The notes under the pieces are model-generated. The model was not told the origin of the DNA. It ran no database searches and was given only the letters and a program-made list of their open reading frames with translations. A stretch of 64,000 nucleotides of DNA from contig OZ018410.1 of the NCBI GenBank assembly GCA_963969595.1, positions 744,001 through 808,000 on the forward strand, in the 5' to 3' direction. Shown piece after piece: positions 33,816 to 45,432 of this stretch. The DNA comes from Neckera pumila. Taxonomy: Eukaryota; Streptophyta; Bryopsida; Hypnales; Neckeraceae. Both the position numbers and the translations under genes were made by a program. How positions within the stretch are numbered: the first letter of the stretch is position 1; every line of letters begins with the position of its first letter.

Positions 33816-36789
33816 CTGTATATTCGCTAACTCGTTCTATAAAATCATATTGACATCTTCGAGATCTTGCAAGGTGCAAGGTTGCAATATTTCTTTTTAA
33901 AATCTTGTACAAAGGTGCCCATTTCTTTCTTGAATTTTCATATTCTCAAAGGCTCTTGGAATTGAATCTCACATACAAGAGATTTTGTAGAGACGATCAC
34001 ACTAAAAATTAATATAGAGCAATTGTAATAATAGTAGATTTAGGAATGTTATAAATTCACTGGGGATGTTATAAATTGAAACTCATATTTTATTGGTTTA
34101 AATTATTTTTCATTTGGCAAGCAAAAAGAGAGCTAAAATTTTTTTATAGTTTGATCACACGCATGATCAAGCATTATAATCTTTCAATTCTTAAATGATA
34201 TTGTCCTTTTATTTTGCCTATGTCATTTCTAACATATCCCCTTAGAAGTACTATGGTTACACTTTAGAGAAATGTAATTCAACTTATCAAAATGTTGGCT
34301 GCTGGTTCAATTTATTGAAAAAATATGAGAGCCTCAAAATAAGCGTTGGCATCATTGATATAGAACTAGTTTTTTTACGTTGACCTTCAAAATACAAAGT
34401 TTAGGAGCCAAAAAATTTTAGGAGTGCTTGCTTGGTACTAAAAGATCCTATGTAAAATAATAATAAGAATCTTACAATATAGAAATTTATAAATGCAAAT
34501 GTTTATTTGAGAATTTTGATGCTATGCAAACTCTAGATCTTCAATAATATGTTTTTAGAACTTTTGTTTCTCATTGGGTCCAAGCTAAAACAAGTTCTTA
34601 TTTTACCTACTCAATTATTATTATTCATGCACACTACAATATAAAGATAACAAACTACAGTAAAACAAATTAAAGATAAACCATGCACAATAGTTTTTGG
34701 AATTTTATCTCAAATGTTTATAAACTTAAATAACTGTTGAAAATGCTTAGAAGAAATTTTAAAACAAAACAAAACTCACAGACTTCAATGGATAAAGATA
34801 CAATTCTAAGTTCTGGGTAAGAGTTTTCAGTGAACCCTAAACAACAGCTTTAACAAAAAATGATTTAATTCCTAATAAATGTGAGAAATTTCATCCAATT
34901 CTAGTTTCAATTATTATATATCTTACTAAAAGAGAAGTTTGTAAAATAAAAGGTAAAGTCTGTAAATTAATGACTATTCTATACATTGGTATGATCATTG
35001 ATCATTACAAAGCTCTAACTTAATAATATATGCAATAAAGCATTTTATGAAGTACCAAAATATCAACAATTTAGAAATGATTTCAAGTAGAATCCAAAGA
35101 GATTGAGTACCCTAATAATCCAAGAAATGAAATTAAAATACTGAATTGAGTTCATACATCTAATACATAAAAGTAAAAATTTCTAAATCATTCCATTTTT
35201 ACTAATATTAAGATGAAACTCATGAGAAAATTCACTAGAGAATATTTTTTGAATGTTTTCCATTGACCTTAATTTTTAATATGTCCAAAAAAAATAAAAA
35301 AATTGATTGTAGATTGTTTTTTATAAAATTTCCATCCTTGGAGTTGGCTTTCTTTTAGTTCAACAACTACATATTTCTTTATAAATTAGTTATTTTGGAT
35401 CATTCTCCAGTTATGAGTAAATCGTTTTTCCATAAACATAAATTTGAAATTATTTTAAAATCTATAGTTTCATATTTTTTACATTTTTATATACTTCATA
35501 AGATTTTATTTAATTCAGATTAGAAAGTCGATTGCAAAAGTTTTGAGGGCGTTCAATTTGTAGAAAGTTAGTAGAAATGTCAATTATGGCGTATTCTAAA
35601 TATTGGAAACTGCATTACATGCCATATATAATGGTATTTTGAATTAATTTGTAACCAATTTCATCCAAGTGTACGGCAGGACAAAAATGCAAATATTTAT
35701 CTTCTGAATTTCATTCTAGAAAGGACAGGCTGGTCGAAGTTCTACAATATAAGTGAATTTCATTTATAAAGTGTGGAAACCTTAAAATCATTTTAAATTT
35801 AATTAATGAGATTGATGACATTCATGACGCTTTTTGTTTGAGGATAGTTAAGGAATCTGTATTGTAAAATGAAATCAGATATCTCTCATTTCAAATAAAC
35901 CAAAACCTCTATCATGAAACTTAATGTTTATTATTTTTGAAAAATTACTAAAATACTAGGTGCAAATTGATTATTACAACGTTACAACCCTTGTAATTGG
36001 CATTTTTCAATTCCACGACTACACTCATGGCACCAAGGTAGAAACTATAATAATTTTCCAATTTCGTGTAATTACACTTTTTTTTGATAGATTTTACAGT
36101 TCCAATAAATAATTAGAAGTAGCAAATGAAATGAACATTTGTAATTGACAAGCGCCTACAATTTTATTCTGGGAATCTAATAAAATTGTAAATATATAGA
36201 TCTAATTACAATATTTTGTATATTTTGATGCAATGAGTGCCTTACTATAGTGCAAGTTTTTTCATTAGAAATAAAATAAACACGGTGCACCAATATGTGC
36301 GAAGCGCAAATATGTGCTAGACACGTTTTAGGTTATTTTTTAATAAACAACCAAGTTTAGTCCTTTTTTTGTATTTTGAAATTCATAAAAAATTCCCATT
36401 GGAATTCTATAACATTTTCACTCTCGGTTTGACCCCGAAAGGACCATGAATGCAAATATTTAACAATTAATTAACACAACCACAACCCAAGCTCAAAAAA
36501 ATGCAATTTTTTCATTCATCAATAATGTTTTGAGATTCTTATTATAATTTTTTAACACTTTTTCGATATGGATTACAAAAATTTGCTTTGCAAATATTCT
36601 GTAGTTCAAAAGATATTGGGAAAAACAATCTTGTAAAAAATCAAAAATATTCTATCTAGTATGAATTTGAGAATTAATTTTATTTTTTGGTTGTCTATTT
36701 TATAGAAAAATATTGATTAATTCATGTATTTGCTGACCAAACCATAAGTATGGATGTGATCTTTGTTTACAAGTTTTGTTTCAGTCATT
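33816..36789. other. AT-rich desert in element B
   Basis: About 3 kb of AT-rich sequence with no ORF worth calling. The segment around 35940-36020 (GATTATTACAAC ... AATTGGCATTTTTCAATTCC) also occurs near 56420-56480 and 57470-57500, so it holds decayed copies of a dispersed repeat. Confidence 0.5.
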
Positions 36790-37596
36790 TTTCACCCCTA
36801 AAGGTTGGAGCTCATGATTAATTTTCATCAGAAATGCTCAAAATCTACCGTTTTTAGTACAAGTACATTTTAAAGCAAAAACACTTTTGAAAAAAGGTAA
36901 CCTTTGGATCTTTGAGTAAGCTTGTTTAAAAAGATGTAGAAAAGATTTAAATTTTCCACCTTTTAGATTGCAAGTTAGACATTTTCATATAAACTGACAG
37001 AAATCCGGTTTTTGGCCTTATGGAAAATGAGACAGCTGCACTTTCTAATGAAACATTTAAATGAAACAATGTTCATTTTGGTAGGTACTCCTTGGATTTA
37101 TTCTTGAAAGCAAGTATAGGACGTATTCTTGAAAAAATTCAAATCATTTTCAATTATATAACGTTTAGGGTAAAAATAGATTGTAGGAAGAAATAGAAAA
37201 TATTTAAAAACATTCAATTGTCAATAATTTAATTATGGAAATGAACAATGTTAATCCATCCGAACAATTGTAAATAATGATTAAAAAAAACCAATATACA
37301 TCCTGTGCTTCTACTTTTTGCATCTAATACAAAAGCAATTTCAAATATTTATTTTCTTTAGAAGAGATTTAAAAGAAAAAAAAAAGTTGCCTTCCAACCA
37401 TAGAAAATGATATATCATCTAATAACTTTTTAACCATATATTAGTCAGAAGTTTTGAAAATTGTTGGCCTATGAAGGTACTCCTTAGGCACATATTGTTT
37501 GAAATTTTCAAATGATAAAAATAATTTTGTTTGCAATAAGCTACTCGAATCTCCTATATTGCCAGAAAACAACGTTTGGTCCTTTAGGGGTCAAAA
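36790..37596 (+). repeat. MITE-like repeat copy (CCCCTAAAGG ends)
   Basis: Starts TTCACCCCTAAAGG and ends GGTCCTTTAGGGGTCAAAA. The interior matches the copies at 53779-54631 and 55979-56914 (for example AATGTTCATTTTGG/AACAATTC blocks and the ATACATCCT block). It is noncoding and diverged. Confidence 0.6.
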
Positions 37597-37779
37597 TAAT
37601 ATTGTAAGTAGCATTCTAAAATAGATCTTTACAATTTTGTAAATTTGGACACTTCCTTGGTCTTTTAGGGATTAATTGCTATGGAATAATGTTCGTACAT
37701 TAGTCTTCAAAAAAGGTAAACGAAGAGCTCAATGAGAACCAAAACAAAGGACATACAAACTACAATATTTCTCACAAAA

Positions 37780-37820
37780 TAAACAAACAAACAAACAAAA
37801 CAAACAAACAAACAAACAAA
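37780..37820. repeat. (CAAA)n microsatellite
   Basis: About ten CAAA units with a small interruption, just upstream of the presumed leader region of the element B large gene. Confidence 0.9.
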
Positions 37821-39253
37821 GAAAAACACAATGCAGACTAGGAACCAAACCATAGGGTTGGGGGCTTACCAAACCAGGACTGGCGGCTCGGCGCAGGCTT
37901 GGGAAGTCATCTCGCAGCTGGAGAAGCAGCATTCGTCATTCTTCTCCTTCGTTTCCAGGAGCGCGCTGAAGATTTTGTTGTTGTTGTCGCTGTTGCTTCC
38001 CCGAGAAGCGCGTTTTCTTTATCTCATTCCCACCTTCTCTTCTCTTCAGTTGTTCTATTCTTTTTGCGGAGGAGCAACGATATTCTTCTTCCTAATTTTT
38101 GGATCGCGGTAGAGCATCAGTGTTCGTCGTTGTTGATTTTGTGGCCTCACAGGCCGGCAGTTTGTCGCGGGAGAGCAGTTTGCTGCGGTGGAGCATCAGT
38201 GTTCTTCTTCAAAGTCGTTTTTGATTTTGTGGCCTCACCACTTCCTATTCAGCTTGCTCCTACGTATACTACTGTAAGCTTTTCCGCAACTTCGTCGTGT
38301 AATTTTAATTTGAAGCTCATCGTGAAGTTCGATGTTCAAAATTTTACAAGCTTGGCTTGAAATACTTGAACTTTCGTTGAAGCTTGCTTTCAACTTGCAT
38401 TGCTGAATTGTCTTCGTTCAAGAATTGGGTTTCTTGGGATTCTGCAAGGAGAAGAAATTTTAGTTGCGTGAAAGCTCGTTTTATGATTTTCCTGCATTGT
38501 ATCTCCTGCTATTGGTTTTGACCTAATGCTGTATAGTAATCGCAATCCGCAGTCCCTGTGATGATTGTTGTGCGTAATGTGATCCGTTGCTTCTAGTACC
38601 TCCATGTTTGTGTAAGTTGGCTTTCTGTTGCCTTGGAGACGATTGTTGGTTGTGTTAATTTTTGGGAGCTGTTTTGGTGTGCGGGATCGTTGTACCTTTA
38701 GACTGTTTTTTAAGTTTGTAGGGTTCAGGGTTTGGCTTCCCAGTAGGGGTGCACCTGCTGGATTTTAGATTTGGGGTTTAGGACGCAATGGAATCTCTTC
38801 AATTTGTGATACTAATTTGCTGTGATTCATGTTTTTAGTGCTAGCCTTTTTTGATTTTATTGCTAGGCTAGTTGCAATTCACATGATGCTATATTCAATG
38901 TCAATTTGCTGTGATTCATGTTTTTAATGCTAGCCTTTTCTGATTTTCTAGCTAGGCTAGTTTCCATTCACATGATGCTACATTCAGTGTATTTAACTTG
39001 TAGGAAGCATTCACAGTCACCAATGTCTGTTTGTTGTGTAGATTTTCACAATTTGGATTCAGAAGCTTCAGCCACAGTGCACCTACTTGTCATACCAGGT
39101 TAGTAATTCTATTGAAATTGCATTGCTTTTCCGCCCCAAAATTCTGGAATTCACAACATGTGTGAAAGTTCACACTCTCTGTCCATGTGCTGAAGGTCGA
39201 TATTAGGGTTTAGGGTAGAATTGTTTAGCAATGTGCTCGCCCAGCCCTCAGGT
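37821..39253. other. Presumed 5' region of the element B large gene
   Basis: GC content rises here and short plus frames appear (37831-38112, 37899-38360), but none resembles a protein. A segment AGCATCAGTGTTC...GATTTTGTGGCCTCAC is repeated at 38113-38150 and 38193-38240. A longer tandem duplication (AATTTGCTGTGATTCATG...) spans 38814-38990. It is likely promoter and leader for the gene that starts at 40110. Confidence 0.4.
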
Positions 39254-39748
39254 TTATCCTCGGGTCGAAGATAACCCAGAGGTTATGTCCCTTGCATATC
39301 GGCAATATGCCCGCCCGGCAGAGCCATTTATCCTCGGACCGAAGATAAATGGATCTGCTGGACGGGCATATTGCCAATATGCAAGGGACATAACCTGAGA
39401 TTTATCTTCGACCCGAGGATAAACCTCAAGTTCTGTCTCCTTGCGTGGTGGCAATGTGCTCGCCCAATAGCTCCATTTATCTTCGAGCCGAGGACAAATG
39501 AAGCTACTGGATGAGCGCATTGCCACCACGCAAGGAGACAGAACTTGAGGTTTATCCTCGGGTCGAAGATAACCCAGAGGTTATGTCCCTTGCATTTCCA
39601 CCATGCGCTCGCCCAACAGCTCTATTTATCTTTGACCCGAGGATAAATGGAGCTGTTGGGCGAGTGCATGGTGGAAATGCAAGGGACATAACCTCTGGGT
39701 TATCTTCGACCCGAGGATAAACCTCAAGTTCTGTCTCCTTGCGTGGAG
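39254..39748. repeat. Array of three large nested hairpins with family B palindromes
   Basis: Seven family B palindromes (39254, 39328, 39402, 39477, 39552, 39626, 39700) occur at nearly constant spacing of about 74 bases. Every second one is the tip of a larger hairpin with arms of about 52-58 bases: 39276-39327 with 39349-39400, 39420-39476 with 39498-39551, and 39573-39625 with 39647-39699. Flanking arms are shared between hairpins (ACCTCAAGTTCTGTCTCC, GAGGTTATGTCCCTTGCA). The array ends about 360 bases before the ATG at 40110. Confidence 0.95.
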
Positions 39749-39922
39749 CAACAGTCCAAATACAAGAGATCAAATAAATGATCAGAAAAAAACATTAAAC
39801 AACACTCAAGCAAATCCCAATAAAAAAGAACCCAGCAACCAGAATAACATGAATCGCAACCGCCACAGCTGGGGCATCAAGAATCCTAAACAACTAAAAC
39901 CATATAAATCTAAGAATCCAAA

Positions 39923-40054
39923 CCATCTTCGATGCGAAGATAACTTAGATGACCCCAACAACGATCGCGTCAGTCAAAACAATCGTCATACACATATACT
40001 CTTAACCAACTTAGAATGCAGATCCCCTATCCATTATCCTCGAGTCGAAGATAG
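39923..40054. repeat. Two family B palindromes just upstream of the element B ATG
   Basis: ATCTTCG-ATG-CGAAGAT (39925-39941) and TTATCCTCG-AGT-CGAAGATAG (40034-40054). They lie 56-185 bases upstream of the ATG chosen at 40110. Confidence 0.8.
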
Positions 40055-40109
40055 ACATCAATGTACAAAGACTAATGATCCAAATGACCCGCTGCAGGAA
40101 AGAAGCATA

Positions 40110-41566
40110 ATGGCAGACAATTCAGACTACAACTACTCGTCAACACTTCCATTCCTGGAGCCGTTCAACAAATGGATCAAGGACGAACCGTTCATCGTCC
40201 ACTACAAAGGAATCTACGGAAAGCTATGGCAATTCAAGCCGGTGGTGGAAGCCTGGACGTTTGGTGTGAATCCATCCAAGGAGTACATATACCTGCGGCA
40301 CCGCGTGAAGGGAACCGAGCAGTTTTTGAACTGGAACCTCAATGAGAAGGTCACCCTAATCGAAAACCACCAAACAAAGTATACTGTTCTCACACTGCAC
40401 GCGCTCCACGATAATGGTGAAGAAATTAAACACACTCACTCGATCGTCATGCACGAGGAGGACGAGTGTGGTCAGTTCGACATGGAAGCCCTTCTACTTG
40501 AACTCAACGCCATCAGTAAGGAAGACATAGCGCAAGACATACGCACGGCGTTTGGTTCGTGGGGGAAACATGACGCCGTCATAACGTCTCGGACCCTGAA
40601 CTTAATTTTCGAGAGCTTCTGAAGCAAGCACAACGATGGTCCCATATTCGGCCGGGAACGATTGAACCCTTATCGGGGTCAAGCGCGCGTGGAAGGTCGG
40701 GGAGCCAGCGCGGCGGTCGAGGAGGAACCCGTGGTGGCAGCCAGGGAGGAAGTAGAGGGACCAGTCAAGGCGCAAGCAGAGGCAGCGGGAGAGGAAGCGC
40801 GAGATCTGAACCTCAGAAGAGGAAGTCCGCGGAACCTGAAGCAGGGGAAACAAGCGGCAAGCGTCGGAAGAAAGCAGCAGAACAGCGACCCACAGCTGCA
40901 GGGAGTTCCGGATCTGCTCTCACCAACATTGCACCCACACCAAAGGGAGAGCTTGTAAAAATCCCTGACTACGAAATTGCGGCGAAGTATCAGAAGAACT
41001 TCAAGGAGAAACACACCAAATGCTTCCTGTTCGACGAGCAAGTATTCCAAGTCAATATCAAACAGTGCTTCCTGCCCCGTCCGAAGTACGTCATTAGGAA
41101 GCTGGAGGCAACGGTGGTGGATGACAAGCGGAAAGAGCTGATAGCCATGCCCGACATGAGGGAGCGGCAGACGATATGCTTGACACCCATGGACGAAACC
41201 AGGAAACTCCTGAAGGAGCGACCTAAAGACTGGAATGCCATCAAAGCTGGGAACTTCTTCATCATCAACGGCCAGCACAGCATCACTGCCGCCAAAATGC
41301 TGCAAGATGGAGGCGTAGTACAGTCAATAAAGGTTGAGTTGCAGACGTGGAGTGTGAGAATCATCTGGAGCAGAGATCCAGCCCAGCTGACCGAGATATC
41401 ATGGTGGCACAACGCAGCAAACCACATCGTCCACAGCCAGCCGACATGGGGAAACCAGATCTTAGCATGCAGAGAAATCTGGATATCATACAGGAGGCCA
41501 ACATATGTTAAGGGCGAGGCTGCGATCCGTAATAACAGGGCTGAATTTGCCGAAGATGTGTATAAG
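40110..41566 (+). pseudogene. Element B gene exon 1: N-terminal region, RG-rich linker, ParB/DGQHR-like domain
   Basis: Starts MADNSDYNYSSTLPFLEPF. A frame change near 40590 leads into DPELNFRELLKQAQRW, then a Ser/Arg/Gly-rich basic linker (GGSRGTSQGASRGSGRG, SGKRRKKAAEQ), which may be a nuclear signal and nucleic-acid-binding tail. The ParB-like part begins near 40950 and has QTICLTPMDET, then FFIINGQHSITAAKMLQ (about 41252-41300) and NHIVHSQPTWGNQILACREIW. The exon ends VYK at a GTGAGA donor. The NGQH loop corresponds to the GxxR/DGQHR loop of the ParB/Srx fold, with Ser or Cys in place of the usual Arg after His. Binding of nucleotide is inference. Confidence 0.75.
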
Positions 41567-41587
41567 GTGAGACTGTGACCACATGAT

Positions 41588-41719
41588 CATCATCGGATCG
41601 AGGATAATTTGTTTACATCTCATTTGCTCATAGTTATTGCCTAGAATGTTGTGTCTTCAATGCCAGGATCGATTACCCTGATGATGAACCCCACCTCATT
41701 ATCCTCGGCTCAAAGATAA
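41588..41719. repeat. Two family B palindromes in intron 1
   Basis: A degenerate copy at about 41588-41607 and TTATCCTCG-GCT-CAAAGATAA at 41699-41719. The intron is 41567-41760. Element A has its own palindromes at the same intron position. Confidence 0.75.
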
Positions 41720-41760
41720 ACGTAACATTCCATCAATATGCCCTTTCTAACGATGTTGAG

Positions 41761-43110
41761 TGCAATTGCCGGTGGATGCAGAAATTCATCGATGCTGTCA
41801 TAATCCGCTTCTAGAGCATCAATCCAGAAAAGGACGGCAGTCAAGTGAAGAAATCCTTGGACGTCAACAACGAAGTCCAAATAATAACCTTGGCGGACGG
41901 CATGTACTGTATGTGGGACGAGTTCATCACGAGTCATATGGCCGGAGAGCTCCTCGATCCCGTCACAATGGAACCGCACAAGAAGTCCGATACATTCAAG
42001 CCGAGGAGCTTCACTCTGAAGCGGGAGTTCTTCAAGCACCTGGGGCATTTCACAAATAAAGACCTCAAGGAATACGTCGTTCATTTACTTGGGCGCACAC
42101 CCGGGCGAGAGTTGTCGTGGCCGAAACTTACCGTCTACAAGGTTCTTCACTTGAAGGTGGACTATTCAAGCGGGCAGGACTGGGTGGAGCGCAGGAAGCG
42201 CAAGAAGGTCATCCTAGATGAGCTCATGGTCAGCGACAAGAACTTAAAGTGCAAGGACAAGCACAACGACGTCATCGACAATGTTTGGAGGGCTTGGAAG
42301 CGCAAGAACCTCTTCACCTTCGGGTCGTGGGATTTCCTTCTCAACGCCCCACCGAACGGCTTCTTCACAAGACGGCTCACAAATCAAGGGAAGCTGAAGA
42401 GGGCAAAAGACTACAAAGAGAAGCCGTTTCCTACAGTCTTCCCCATGTTCGAGCGCTTCGTGAAGCTCAAGAAGCGCGTGGAGAAGCCGGACGGACAGGT
42501 CTTCATTTGAGGACACGTATTCTACCCTCAGGGATTCTGCACGAGCTCGACCTGGGCAATCCGTAGAGGAGCGCTTCCCCTTGCGGTAATAGACTTCCGC
42601 CAGGTCCCGAGGCCTGCTCCCGGATCCGGGGACCCCACACCGGTTCCAACTCTCCTCAACTTCCTGCATGATCACCTCAGGCCGAGCATGGGCACTCCGG
42701 ACGTGTGGATGTGGGTACTTGGGAATGACTTTGACGAAGAGGCGGCCATTTCCTTCGCAAGGGAGAAAATGAAGTCCTTCGCCATGAAACGTTCGACGTA
42801 CATTCCATGCAAGGCCGAGCGTCTGGACGGCCTGAGCAATCGTCAGATAGTGCCTCCGTTTACCCTCTTCTTCCTCTTCAAGAGGGGAGACGACGGTGCG
42901 CCTAAAGGTGTGGACAGCATGAAGAGGGAGTATGCAACGTCGGACAATTCGTACTACCGGGATTTTGCAAAGCACATGGAGGCCAAGCTGAGGATGCACA
43001 AGAGCGAACTCAGGATGGAGTTCTACATAGACATACTCCAGAGTTTCGTAGTGCGAGGGGAGAACGTCTTGGGCATTTACACGGGGTCCAAGTTCATGAT
43101 CGCGGCAAAG
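41761..43110 (+). pseudogene. Element B gene exon 2: middle domain
   Basis: Reads CNCRWMQKFIDAVIIRF, TAG, then EVQIITLADGMYCMWDEFI and GELLDPVTMEP. Next come NVWRAWKRKNLFTFGSWDFL, TGA, ALPLAVIDFRQVPRP, MGTPDVWMWVLGNDFDEEA, YIPCKAERLDGLSNRQ and ELRMEFYIDILQSFVV. It aligns along its length with the interrupted exon 2 of element A. The TGA lies where FIRGHV would be expected (CGA to TGA). I do not recognise the domain. The exon ends GSKFMIAAK at a GTAGAA donor. Confidence 0.75.
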
Positions 43111-43137
43111 GTAGAACTTTTTGAGAGATTGCCCACC

Positions 43138-43398
43138 TTATCTTCGAGTCGAAGATAAACAATGCAGTGAAGTCATCTGTAGATTATACGCAGTGGTTCC
43201 CTTGTTTATCTTCGAGTCGAAGATAAACAATGTAGTGAAGTCATCTGCAGATTATACGCAGTGGTTCCCTTGTTTATCCTCGACTCGAAGATAAACTACC
43301 TGACTGAAATTAGTGGGATTGTATAGAATACATTGCGTTACGTCATTAGAGATAGTGGGCCGACTGTCGCTGGTCCCTTATCTTCGTGTCAATGATAA
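43138..43398. repeat. Tandem family B palindromes in intron 2
   Basis: Palindromes at 43138-43158, 43204-43228 and 43272-43296 are joined by a nearly identical spacer (AATG[C/T]AGTGAAGTCATCTG...TTCCCTTG), making a tandem of about 67 bases. The 43204 copy has 12-base perfect arms. A degenerate fourth copy lies at 43378-43398. The homologous intron of element A contains two family A palindromes. Confidence 0.9.
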
Positions 43399-43464
43399 TG
43401 TCTTCTTTAACTTGGTGTTCGTCAAATGAGCAGAATTTTCTAACTCTTTACATTTGCGTGGCAG

Positions 43465-44889
43465 TTGTATGGCCTCACTTGCTACGCAATCCTAGGGAGA
43501 CAGGAAACAGAATCCTACCGCAAGGTGGTTGCGTATCATGGCGAGAGGACGGACATAAACGACTTTCTTCACGACAACTCGCCGTACCTCGCAAATTATG
43601 TGCGGCCACGACTTCTTGGGACCCCTGAAATGAATTCTGACTCCACACCTTCAAGAGAAGGCACAGAGCGTGAGGAAGTACATGAAGAAGCGAGGGAAGA
43701 GGTCATTCGGGAAGACGTTGGACAGCAAGGAACTAACGAACTCGGTATTAACGAGTTCGGAACAAACAATGATATTCTCGGGGTCGGGGAAATGGAAGTC
43801 AGGGCGGAGAGCTTCCAAGTGCAAAACCGGGAGCCGGAGGACGTAACCGTGGAACTTTACGAGCCTGATGCGGAGGCAAGGAAGAAGGATAAGGGGAAAG
43901 AGCCAGAATATGAAGTCATCGATTTAGAGGACGACGACATGGATACCTACTCCGACATGGAGACTTTCGACTATGGTGGGTCGGAAGTGGATCAGGCTGG
44001 ACCATCCGGGGGGGATAACTCCGCGGAGGCTTCGGGGGAGAAGACTGGGACCAAGACGGACCCCGAGAAGTCGGCCACTGAGACTGAAGCTGGCGAAAGT
44101 GTCTCCTTGGCGCTGGGGCCCGTGAAGAAGGAGAACAAGGAGTTCTGGGCACAACGAGACTTGAATAAAATTAAGAAGGCGGAAGAAGAGAGGATTGAGA
44201 GAGAACGGGTGAAGAAGGTGGAGGAGGACAATAAAAGGCTGGAGAGAGAACGTATGGAGCAGGAAGAAGAGAACAGGAGGCTCGCAAGAGAACGGGAGGA
44301 GCAGGCAAAAGAAATTGAAGAGCTCAGGCATAAGCTCGCAGCCCAATCGCAGGGCCAGTCATTGTCTCAGCAGGGAGGCAGTGATGTCCATGTTGTGGGC
44401 GAGTCCTCCCAGGCCTCCGTTGAGCAAGCCAGGAAGGACACCTCCGAGGATTGTCTTCGACACGAAGATAATCCTGTTCCTCTTCCTCTTCCTGCCCAAT
44501 GTGCGAATGAGCCCCAAGTCCTCTAGACGCAAGAGGCAGAAACTAGCAATCCTTTAGAAGCGATTGTAACATCTGTCCTGCCCCTAATGATTGAGCCTAC
44601 TACTGCGCTTGAGATGCCGCACCCCGAAACGGCTCCAGAAGGATTCCCTGTTGTTGAAGTTTATCCTCGAGGCGAGGATATCTCAAGGCAGTCTCCTACC
44701 TTGGAGTTCCAACAACCATTGATCCCAGAGACGCAGGAGGAAAATGTCCCTATCGAACCCAGTGCCCCTTCTGAGACGCCGGCACTTCCACGAGGAGCAT
44801 GGGAAATAGAGAACCCTGGCGACGACGACGACGACAAGACTCTCGATTACGGGGTGTATCTTAATGAGGGCGAGGACATGGAGACGGAT
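43465..44889 (+). pseudogene. Element B gene exon 3: acidic and coiled-coil region
   Basis: After a GTGGCAG acceptor it reads LYGLTCYAILGRQETESYRK, then a long acidic region. A Glu/Arg/Lys-rich coiled coil follows (ERERVKKVEEDNKRLERERM, about 44150-44340). Two family B palindromes lie inside the coding frame (44449-44473 as EDCLRHEDNP; 44661-44681 as VYPRGEDIS). A TAG at 44524-44526 interrupts an otherwise open frame that runs to the CAGGTACAG donor. The likely role is self-association and a flexible linker between the ParB-like and HAD parts. Confidence 0.75.
44449..44681. repeat. Two family B palindromes inside an exon
   Basis: GATTGTCTTCG-ACA-CGAAGATAATC (44449-44473) and TTATCCTCG-AGG-CGAGGATAT (44661-44681). 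They add residues such as LRHEDN and YPRGED without shifting the frame, so they behave as small in-frame insertions in a tolerant linker. Confidence 0.8.
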
Positions 44890-45432
44890 CAGGTACAGCC
44901 TTCTCCATCTTCAGACCCTTACAATTATTCATGAGTATGTGAATTGCCTTGTGATGGATGTTTTGTGGGCATTCCATCTAATTGTCATTTACAAAGTCGT
45001 AGGCACTTATGTCCGTTCATTCTGCCTTTCAGGGGGGAGTGAACAGTCAGTGATTGTGGGCGTCTACGAACTGCCCACTTGTGACATCTTGTAGTAGCAT
45101 AGTGTACAGATAGGAACGGAGGGTAGTTGGCACTTGTGCGAAATCCGCTAGTGATCAGCGAACGCTAAAAACGCTTGTATCATATATTATTTTGAAATAA
45201 ATATGAATGACACATTTTCAACTGAATCGTGTCTATGAATTGACTTTGTCCATGCTTGTGACCAGCCCGAAATAATGAAAAGTGTGCTCCGTCCGAAAGC
45301 TCTCAAACAATCTCTTAACGGAGGGGTTCTGCAATCGCTTAGTGGAAATCTCTGCTTGTCGCCGTTTTATGGCTCTCATGATTCTGCATTTCAACAGGTA
45401 ACCTCATCTCTCTTGTGTTATGCATGCATCAG

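Noticed and set aside
37831..38360. Overlapping plus ORFs as small genes upstream of the element B large gene
   Set aside because: No recognisable motif, no splice support, and internal nucleotide duplications explain the open frames; more likely promoter or leader.
39254..39773. Short ORFs with YPRVED-type repeats as a protein family
   Set aside because: They are translations of the palindrome array on both strands and have no other support.
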